From the NCBI GenBank assembly GCA_035498035.1, contig DATKAN010000065.1, positions 1 through 49,033 on the forward strand: a stretch of DNA of 49,033 nucleotides. Direction: 5' to 3'. This document shows positions 39,919 to 49,000 of this stretch, piece by piece (the first letter of the stretch is position 1; each line of letters begins with the position of its first letter). This DNA comes from Nitrospiria bacterium. GTDB taxonomy: Bacteria > Nitrospirota > Nitrospiria > JACQBZ01. The translations under genes and the position numbers were made by a program. Under the pieces are notes generated by a model. That model ran no database searches and was not told the origin of the DNA. It saw nothing but the letters and a program-made list of their open reading frames with translations.

Positions 39919-42153
39919 TCAGGGGATCCAGTACCAAACTTCCACCATGAAGAAGCGGTAGAGAAGCCGGGATAGGACCACCCCCACCGGCTTCCATCCG
40001 GTTTCAATCTTGGCATAACCCGTCATTTCCGGCTTGAGCAGCAGGTCCGGATTGGAAATATCGGTCATTACCCGTACCACATTGCCACTTGATTGAGTCT
40101 CAGCCACCGGGGCAATCAGTGACACCGAACCCATGAATACATTGCTGGGATAAGCCCAAGTTTTCACTTTAACCTTGGCCCCCACAGAAACCTCGCCCAC
40201 ATCTCCCTCGGGGACCTGTACCTCGGCCTGAATCGTTTTTGCGTCCTGAATCACGGCAAAGAGGTTCCCTTCTTTGAGGTCCTGCCCGATCTTGTTCGAG
40301 AGATAAGGAGTCACGACCTGACCGCCCACCGGACTCAAAATCTTTGTCAGCTGCACGTTCTGTTTGTAGAATTCGACTTCCGTTTGGAGACGTCGCACGT
40401 CCGCCTCCAAGGCATCGATCTCTTCCGGTCGGAAACTCGCGATCACCAATTTAAGCTCCGCCTTGGCCACATCAAGTTGCTCCCGATCCACGTCCTGGAT
40501 CTTGGCGGCATTATCATAATCCTCCTCTGAAACGACCCCCTGTTCGTAGAGGCCTTTGAGGCGATTGGCTTCCTTTGTATCGTATTCAAGCTTGACCCGG
40601 GCCCTTTCCACCTGCTGCTTTGCCTTGTCGACCTGTTCGGGTTTCGCACCGCTCTTCACGAGGGCCAACTTGGCCTTCTTTTCGTCCAGGCTGGCCTGCG
40701 CGGTATCAAGGTCTTTCTGATGCGCGCGCGTCGATTGAAGGGCCATCGGCTGGTCTTTGTTTACCCATTGGCCTTCTGTCACGTAGACCTGTTGAATTTC
40801 TCCGGAAACAAGCGCGCGAACCTCGGTCTGGGTCGGCGGAAGAAACCGGAACGATCCTCCCGTATCGTAAGGATAAGGGACAAAGAGAAGACCAATCAGC
40901 CCACCCCAGATCAGATATTTCAAAAACCGGCGGGGTCCTAGCCGACCGGTTTTTTCCTTTATCCACTGCATCGCGCGGGAGGACCCCAGTCGTTGCTTGA
41001 CCGGCCTCTGATACATCACTAAGATCCATCCCATAAAAACAAGCGCTCCGGTTCCATTGTACTGTCCTGTCAGGTATCCACCGGCAAAATAGACAATCAT
41101 ACCAGCCACCGTGATTAGGTAAACGATCAGGAGAAGACCGTAAGACCGAAAGACCCGCTTCTCTCGACGCGTGAGGGGCTCGGGTGCGGGCCGGAATGAA
41201 ACCCAAGCCGTGGCGGTAGCAATGGCCCGTTCGCGCAGATTCGCGACGGAAAGCCATGAATTAAGCAGGAAATACCCGGGCCGTTGGGCCAGGGGATTTA
41301 TATTGATCAGGATTCCCAATGAAGTCGTCACGGTCAGATGAAGTAGGAATGTGTGAACCGAGGCCCAATTCACCATCACCTTCCATCCGATGACCGCGAA
41401 GGTCCAAGCGATAAGGATATAAAAAACTCCCGCGGACAGGGTCCAAACCCGCTTCCTTTTGTCCCGAAACGTGCGGGAATCGCCCACATCAAAATAGAAT
41501 TGGGGAATGTGATAGTAGGCGAGACGGATCCCGAATGTCCTGACCTGTCCGCCATAATGCTTGCAGGTTAAGCCCTTCACTAGTTCACTCGGGAGATTTA
41601 GAAAAAAGATCCACATCGCGAAGACCGAGACGAAAAGCATGGGATGCGTTATTTGGATCAGTTCGGACAGGAAGGTCCTCCGATTTGCGACAAGAGTGAC
41701 GATGGCGAAAACCGTGATTCCGAGACATCCGATGACAAATGTTTTGGTGAAACACCAATCAAGATGGGAAACCAGCCAGCCGAGGAACCTATCGGGGTTT
41801 CCGAGCTTCCATTTCGTCCACCCCGGGTGTTGAATAAGCGAAGGGAAATCGTTCTGGACATGGGAACCATCCGGACCCACCAGGAATCCTTCTGTGGACA
41901 ACTGGCGGATAAAGGCCTCCAACTTCTTGAATGACAGGGCTTTTTCAAAGGAGGCTTCAAAACGCCTCTGAATCTCATGAAGGGGGGTCCGTCCGTCCAA
42001 CTGGCGGAAGAGAAAATTTTCTTCCTCTCCGAATTCGAATATCTTCCCGGAATCCGGATTCTTGACGATATAGCCCGCCGGTTCCCCGTCTGAAATCCTG
42101 GGAACAAATTTTAGGTTCGAACGGAGGGTCGGTAAAGCAGGAATCGATGTCAC
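39919..42153 (-). CDS. PqqD-like / degenerate M50 / HlyD membrane fusion protein
   Basis: 744 residues in three parts. A PqqD-type winged-helix domain (about 20-95) opens the protein. A polytopic region (about 130-425) follows, whose layout is that of M50-type peptidases fused to HlyD. In it the HExxH site reads SELVK (189-193) before GLTCKHYGG, and the NPxxxxDGY site reads NPLAQRPGY (Pro292), so both zinc sites are lost. A HlyD adaptor domain (about 440-720) has a long coiled coil and two lipoyl halves (VSGEIQQVYVTEGQWVNKDQPM; LSPVGGQVVTPYL). It is probably an export adaptor. It sits ten bases after the TPR gene and divergent to the large synthase. Confidence 0.88.
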   Translation of the reverse strand: MTSIPALPTLRSNLKFVPRISDGEPAGYIVKNPDSGKIFEFGEEENFLFRQLDGRTPLHEIQRRFEASFEKALSFKKLEAFIRQLSTEGFLVGPDGSHVQNDFPSLIQHPGWTKWKLGNPDRFLGWLVSHLDWCFTKTFVIGCLGITVFAIVTLVANRRTFLSELIQITHPMLFVSVFAMWIFFLNLPSELVKGLTCKHYGGQVRTFGIRLAYYHIPQFYFDVGDSRTFRDKRKRVWTLSAGVFYILIAWTFAVIGWKVMVNWASVHTFLLHLTVTTSLGILININPLAQRPGYFLLNSWLSVANLRERAIATATAWVSFRPAPEPLTRREKRVFRSYGLLLIVYLITVAGMIVYFAGGYLTGQYNGTGALVFMGWILVMYQRPVKQRLGSSRAMQWIKEKTGRLGPRRFLKYLIWGGLIGLLFVPYPYDTGGSFRFLPPTQTEVRALVSGEIQQVYVTEGQWVNKDQPMALQSTRAHQKDLDTAQASLDEKKAKLALVKSGAKPEQVDKAKQQVERARVKLEYDTKEANRLKGLYEQGVVSEEDYDNAAKIQDVDREQLDVAKAELKLVIASFRPEEIDALEADVRRLQTEVEFYKQNVQLTKILSPVGGQVVTPYLSNKIGQDLKEGNLFAVIQDAKTIQAEVQVPEGDVGEVSVGAKVKVKTWAYPSNVFMGSVSLIAPVAETQSSGNVVRVMTDISNPDLLLKPEMTGYAKIETGWKPVGVVLSRLLYRFFMVEVWYWIP

Positions 42154-42163
42154 GGTTCGCTCT

Positions 42164-42637
42164 TCATTCTAATTCGATCAGTGTGGGGTCCCCGCCGTCG
42201 GTCGTCCAGTCGGGGACGGCACCAAGTCCTTGAGGGCTATCCCGGCGTCCCGGAGATTCCCCTTCCCGCTGGCTTCTCAGATTCGAAGCAGCTCGAAAAG
42301 CCTCCGCAGCCTCCGCATTGGCCCCAAGGGCCCGATAGGTCGCGCCCAGCTTGAAGGACACCCAGGGCTGCTCCGGTTTCAGGCGCAGCGTTTGTTGATA
42401 GTGGTCGATGGCCTCGGAAAAAAGTTTCTGTTTGTGATAAACTTCGCCAAGCATAAAATGAGCCCCGGCCAAATCCGGATTGACCTTCAAAGCCGCCTGA
42501 AAGGCGTCGATCGCTTCCAGGAAATTACCTTGATGGAAGAGGGCATTCCCAAGCTTCATTTCGCCCATGTCCTGGGAGGTGATCGCTTTTAGTCTTGGCA
42601 CCCATTCTTTCATGGGGAGTTTCATCGTCTCCGCCAT
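42164..42637 (-). CDS. TPR repeat protein
   Basis: 157 residues with three tetratricopeptide units (about 25-58, 59-92, 93-120): MKLGNALFHQGNFLEAIDAF, AGAHFMLGEVYHKQKLFSEAIDHY, PWVSFKLGATYRALGANAEAAEAF. The C-terminus is polar and disordered-looking. No signal peptide. It is first in a two-gene operon with the M50/HlyD fusion (10-base gap), so it is probably a docking partner of that membrane complex. Confidence 0.86.
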   Translation of the reverse strand: MAETMKLPMKEWVPRLKAITSQDMGEMKLGNALFHQGNFLEAIDAFQAALKVNPDLAGAHFMLGEVYHKQKLFSEAIDHYQQTLRLKPEQPWVSFKLGATYRALGANAEAAEAFRAASNLRSQREGESPGRRDSPQGLGAVPDWTTDGGDPTLIELE

Positions 42638-42820
42638 CGTTGGACTCTCAATTTCGACTCTAAATTTAAAGGAACAATTTGTCTATTGTTAACGTTCCTC
42701 AACCCACAGTCAAGAAAAATCTCCGCACAATTCTGGGTGGCCCTGGTTCCAACGACGCCGGCGGGAATTTCATGCCGTTTTTTTCAGATTGTATAACCTA
42801 CAGGATTGTCCGGGATCCAA

Positions 42821-42908
42821 TCAATCCCCACAAACCGGGGGTAATGATTCAGAATCTTTCATCCCCCCTTTGTGGGGATTGAATTAAGCTCAAGGAATAT
42901 CTTATTAT
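42821..42908 (+). promoter_or_regulatory. Long inverted repeat overlapping the promoter of the synthase gene
   Basis: TCAATCCCCACAAA (42821-42834) pairs with TTTGTGGGGATTGA (42869-42882), extended inward by CCGGGGG/CCCCCC. The -35 TTGAAT (42879-42884) overlaps the right arm. After 18 bases comes TATTAT (42903-42908). Possible operator, or a terminator for transcription arriving from the left. The remainder of 42638-43001 holds no gene. Confidence 0.55.
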
Positions 42909-43001
42909 ACGGGGTCTTAACATCGAGTTTTGAAAACTTAACTTAAAGAGGCGAATGGCCAACTCCAACGAGATTAAAATACGCGCGAAAAACGAGTGGG
43001 T

Positions 43002-46000
43002 ATGCAGAATCTCACGCAGAAGTTCACAATGAAGCCCGGATTCAAAATCATCGTTCTGACTCCTCCCGGTCTTAACGATCCGACGATGGCCATTGCCGCC
43101 AGCCGCGCCGGAGAATGGGGTGTTCTCAATCTGGAATACGGCCGGAATCTCCCTTCGGCCCTTGCCGCCGTCTCTCAGCTCGGGCGCCAGGCCCGGAACG
43201 AATGCGGAATCAAGATCAGCTCGACGGCGGACGAGTCTTTTGTCCAGGAGGTAACCAACAACCTTCCAGAGCTCATCCGCATCGTGGTCCTGACCTGTTC
43301 TAAGGCATCCCTCGAACGGCTGCCGGATGTACTGGAGACCTTTCACCGGGCCCGAAAAACAGTGGTCCTGGAGGTCACAACAGCGGAGCAGGCGGATCTT
43401 GGAGTACGGATCGGTGTGGACGGTCTGATCGCCAAGGGTCACGAGGCCGGAGGGCGGGTCGGTGAGGAAACCGCTTTCATTCTGCTTCAGCGGATTTTGA
43501 AGCATACTGCACTACCCGTCTGGGTACAGGGGGGTATCGGTCTGCATACGGCCGCGGCCTGTTACGCGGCCGGGGCGGCCGGCGTGGTCCTGGACGCGCA
43601 GATGGCCTTGACGCGCGAATCCGGACTGCCCGATTCGACGAAAGCCTTGATCGAGCGGATGGACGGGAGTGAATCCATCTGTCTGGGTGCGGAGATCGGC
43701 CTGACCTTCAGGATTTATAATCGCGCCGGACTCCCGGTGGTGGATGAACTTCGCAAGACAGCGCAGTCGCTGATCGAATTCGCGGACACCAAAAAGAAAA
43801 TCGAGGGTCTCTGGCATGCGGCCATCGAAAGCCGGATCGGCTGGGAGTCTGCGGAACGGCAGATCATGCCCCTGGGACAGGACGCGGCCTTTGCCGCGAC
43901 CCTCGCCAAAACCTATGGAACCGTCGGCGGCATCCTCCAGGCCATTCGGGATTCGGTGAATGCCCATGTCCGGACCGCCCGTAAACTTCGCCCCCTGGAT
44001 GAAGGGGCACCCTTGGCGCAGGCTCACAAAACCCGGTATCCGATTGTTCAGGGACCGATGACCCGGGTCAGCGACACGGCGGAATTCGCCGCACGGGTCG
44101 CGGAGGGAGGGGCGCTCCCGTTTTTGGCTTTGGCATTGCTTCGCGCCAAGGAAGTGGAGGCGCTTCTGGAGGAGACCCGACGATCCTTGGGGGATCGGTC
44201 CTGGGGCGTCGGCATCCTGGGTTTTGTTCCGCTTGATCTGCGTCAGGAACAACTCGAGGCGATCCGGAAGGTTCGTCCCCCCTTCGCGTTGATCGCCGGC
44301 GGCCGTCCGGATCAGGCCCTTGTCCTGGAAGAGCAGGGCATCCCGACCTATCTGCATGTCCCGTCGCCGGGCCTCCTGAAGATGTTTCTGGAAAACGGCG
44401 CCCGCCGCTTTGTCTTTGAGGGGCGGGAGTGCGGAGGGCACGTCGGACCGCGCACCAGTTTCGTTCTGTGGAACCTGATGATCGACGTGCTGCTCGAGTC
44501 TTCGTCCCCGAAGGATCTGGCGGACTGCCACATCCTCTTCGCCGGCGGGATCCACGATGCCCTGTCGGCCTCGATGGTCGCGACGATGGCCGCCCCTCTT
44601 GCGGAACGAGGAGTCCGGATCGGTGCGCTCCTTGGAACGGCCTATCTTTTCACGGAGGAGGCCGTGGCCGCCAAGGCTATCGTCCCCGGCTTTCAGAAAG
44701 AGGCGGCCCGGTGCGACCATACCGTCCTGTTGGAAAGCGGACCCGGCCACGCGATCCGATGCGTGGACAATCCCTATGCGGATTTCTTCAATCGCGAAAA
44801 AAAACGGCTGTTCAAAGAAGGCCGCTCCCCCGAGCAAGTCCGCGAAGCCCTCGAGGAGTTGAATCTCGGCCGCTTGCGAATCGCATCCAAAGGCTTCGTA
44901 CGCAATGACCGGTACGGGAAAGACCCGGATGCCCCGAAGCTCAGTCTCCTTGGGGAGGAGGAGCAGCGGGCACAGGGAATGTACATGATCGGTCAGGTGG
45001 CGGCTTTCCGGGACGGGATCGGCTCGATCGGCGAGCTGCATTATGATGTCGCGGTCCGGGGCTCCGAGCGACTGCGGGATTTGGCCGAGTCCGGGGAATC
45101 TTCGATCGTCCGGCGATCCTTCGACCGTCCGAGCGACATCGCCATTGTCGGAATGGGCTGTCTTCTGCCCGGCGCTCAAGAGCTGAGGACTTTTTGGGAA
45201 AACATCGTCAATAAAGTGAACGGCATCACCGAGGTTCCAAAAGACCGATGGGACTGGAGGCTGTACTATCATTCCGATCAAAAGGCTCGGGACAAAGTTT
45301 CTTCCCGGTGGGGCGGTTTTCTCGGGGATATTCCCTTCGATCCGATGCGCTACGGGATGCCCCCCAGCAGCCTGGATTCGATCGAACCGCTGCAGCTACT
45401 CACGCTCGAGGTCGTCCGCCAGGCGCTGACGGACGCCGGTTACGGGGTCCCGTCCGTGGGTCTGGCCGGCCGCCCCTTCCACCGGGAGCGCGCGTCGGTG
45501 ATCCTGGGCGTGGGCGGCGGCATCGCGGATCTGGGCCAGCAGTATGCCATCCGATCCGCGCTCCCGATGCTCTTCGAAAATCCGTCGCCGGATATCTGGA
45601 ATCGTCTGCCGGAATGGACGGAGGATTCGTTTGCCGGGATCCTGCCCAACGTGGCCGCGGGGAGGGTCGCCAACCGTTTTGATCTGGGAGGGGTGAACTA
45701 CACCGTGGACGCGGCCTGCGCCTCATCGCTGGCGGCGCTCTACATGGCGGTCCGCGAGCTGGAGAGCGGGAGCAGCGACATGGTGATCGTGGGCGGGGCG
45801 GACACCATCCAGAATCCCTTCGCCTTTCTCTGTTTCTCCAAGACCCATGCGCTCTCGCCGAGGGGAAGATGCCGCACCTTTGATGAAACGGCGGACGGAA
45901 TCGCCATCAGCGAAGGACTGGCCGTGCTGGTCGTCAAACGGCTGGAGGATGCCGAGCGGGACGGGGACCGGATCTACGCCGTGATCAAGTCGGTGGCCGG

Positions 46001-49000
46001 TTCAAGCGACGGTCGGGACAAGGGCTTGACGGCTCCCCGGCCGGAGGGACAGATCCGGGCGCTGGAACGGGCCTACGCCAAGGCGGGGTTTTCCCCGGCG
46101 ACGGTGGAGTTGATCGAGGCCCATGGAACCGGAACCGTGGCGGGGGATCAGGCCGAGGCGGAGTCGCTGATCCGCTTGCTCTCCTCCGCAGGGACCCCCC
46201 AACAAAACTGCGCGATCGGCTCGGTCAAATCCATGATCGGCCACACCAAATCCACCGCGGGGATCGTGGGCATCCTCAAGGCGGCCCTTTCGCTTCACTT
46301 CGGCGTTTTGCCTCCAACGATCGGCGTGGAAAAACCAAATTCCAAGGTGGGATTCCGGCAGAGTCCGATCTACATCAACGCCGAGTCCAGACCTTGGATC
46401 GGCCATCCGGAACATCCCCGTCGGGCGGGAGTCAGCTCCTTCGGATTCGGCGGGACGAACTTCCACGCCGTCTTGGAAGAATACGACGGGGCCTCGGCGA
46501 ATTCCGCCGCGCCCGCCGCGTTGCGGAACTGGCCGGCGGAGCTCTTTGTATGGGGCGGAGAGTCTACGCGGGCCTTGCTGGCCGCCCTGGAGCCCGTCGA
46601 GCGTGCCCTGGCGCGTCGTGAAAAACCGGCCCTCCCCGACCTGGCCGACGCCGTCTATCGGGGAGCGCGAAAAATGAAAGCGGGATCCGATCGCTACCGC
46701 CTGGCGGTGGTTGCGACCTCGAGGGAGGACCTCGAGCAGAAGCTAAAGGCCGCCCGGACGATATTGAGCCGGTCGACCCCCGAACCCGTTTCGGACCCGC
46801 GCGGGATTTATTTTTCCGAGGCGCGACGGGAAGGGAAGATCGCCTTCCTCTTCTCGGGACAGGGGTCGCAATATCCAGACATGCTCAAGGACCTGGCGAT
46901 CCATTTTCCGGAGGCCCGGAAACGGTTTGAACAGGCCGACCGGGTCCTGTCCGATCGTTATCCCCGTCGTTTGAGCTCGTACGTGTTCCCTCCTCCCCGC
47001 TTCTTCCCGGAGGAGGAGAAGGCCAGCCAGCAGGCGCTCACCCAGACCAACGTAGCCCAGCCCGCGATCGGCGCCGCGGACATGGCCCTTTTCGCACTGA
47101 TGAAAGAATTCGGGATCGCGCCGGATATGACGGCCGGGCACAGCTACGGCGAGTACGCGGCCCTCTGCGCGGCCGGCGCCTTCGATGAGGAAACGCTCTA
47201 CAGGATTTCGGAGGCGCGGGGACGGATTATTCTGGAGGCCGCGGCCGGCCGGGACCTCGGGACGATGGCCGCGGTCGAAGCCGACCGCGAAGCCGTCTCG
47301 GAAGCCCTGAAGACGATGGAGGGGATTTTCATGGCCAATCTGAATTCCCCCAAACAGACCATCGTCTCCGGAACGCGTCCCGCGGTCGAAAGGGCAATCG
47401 AGGATTTTAAAGCCAAGGGTGTCGGCGCACGGCCGATTCCGGTAGCCTGCGCTTTTCACTCCCCGCTGGTCGCCCCGGCCAAAGAGCCCTTCCGGGCCTT
47501 TCTTGAAACGTTGGACTTCAAGCCCCCCCGAATCGAGGTCTTCTCCAATTCGCTTGCGGCGCCCCATACGAAGGACCCCTCCGCAATCGTGGCTAATTTG
47601 GCTGAGCACCTCACGCGCCCCGTGGAGTTTGTCCGGGAGATCGAGGCCATGTACGCCGCCGGCGCCCGCACCTTTGTGGAAATCGGCCCGCGCAATGTTC
47701 TGACCGCCCTCTGCCAGCAGATCCTGGGAGACAGGCCTCACCGGGCGCTCGCAACGGACAGCCCCGGCCGATCAGGCCTGACTCAGCTGGAACATGTCCT
47801 GGCCCAGCTGTTCATCGCGGGGCTTGCGGTGAATCTGGATCCGCTCTTCCGTGGGCGGGCGGTGGCCCGCCTCGATCTGGACGCGCCGGAGATGAAAGCC
47901 GTCCCGGAGGTCCTTTCCCCGACCACTTGGCTTGTCAACGGCGGGCGGGCCCGGCCGATGCAGAATGCGACCCACCGAGCGAAAGGAGTTGCGCGGGATT
48001 CCATGGCTGATAAATTGAACACAAGACAGGTCGAAATTACAAAGGACGACGGGAAAAAAGAAGACAAACCCCAAACCGTCCGGGCCGCTGACATGAACCC
48101 TCCCGAGATACAAAGTCCATCCCGGGCGCCGATCGAAACCTCGGCGCATCAGAATATAAAACCTGCCGAAGATAAGGAATGGGCGATGGACCCACGGGTA
48201 GGACCCGACGGGGATGCCTCCCAGGTCATGATTCACTACCAGCGCCTGATGGCGAGGTTTCTGGATACTCAGAAAAATGTGATGCTGGCCTACCTCCGTT
48301 CGGCTCCCCCGCCGTCTCCGGGTCAGACGAAAGGAGCGGCCGCCGCCCCGTCTCAGGCCGTAACGGTCAATCCCGCCCCGCGCCGGGTCCAGCCGATGGT
48401 CGCGCCCCCGATCGCTCAGCCCGTGGTCCAGGACACGCAGGCCTCCCCAGGCTCCGCGCCGGCGCTTGCCTCACCGCCGCCCTCTCCGTCCGATATTGTT
48501 ACGGCTCCGGCCAAGCCCGCGGAGTTGGGTCGTGAGGATTTGACGGAGCGGCTGGTTCAGATCGTCAGCGACCGGACGGGGTATCCGCGGGAGATGCTCG
48601 ATCTGGATTCCAATATCGAGGCGGACCTGGGAATCGATTCGATCAAGCGGGTGGAAATCCTGGGGGCCTTCCAAAGGTCGCTGCCGGCCGAGCGGAGGCT
48701 TCCTCCGGGCACGATGGAAAAACTTACCGCGATCAAGACGATGCGCGGGATCATCGACTGGGCGCTGAACGCCTTCGTCGACGCGCGGTCGGTTTCCGTT
48801 CCCCCTTCGTCGGCGTCGGAGAAAACGGCGGGCTCCGTGCATCCCGCCGGGCTGGGTCGTGAGGATTTGACGGACCGGCTGGTTCAGATCGTGAGCGACC
48901 GGACGGGGTATCCGCGGGAGATGCTCGATCTGGATTCCAATATCGAGGCGGACCTGGGAATCGATTCGATCAAGCGGGTGGAAATCCTGGGGGCCTTCCA

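Noticed and set aside
42865-42885. CRISPR-like GTGGGGATTGAA motif
   Set aside because: Resembles the end of some CRISPR repeats, but there is no repeat-spacer array and no cas gene; it is an arm of a simple inverted repeat.
43512-45281. Long minus-strand open frame (about 589 codons) and a second at 42849-43505
   Set aside because: Both are the antisense of the synthase, whose plus-strand translation has clear NMO and KS motifs. The antisense proteins are Arg/Pro/Gly-rich with no family similarity.
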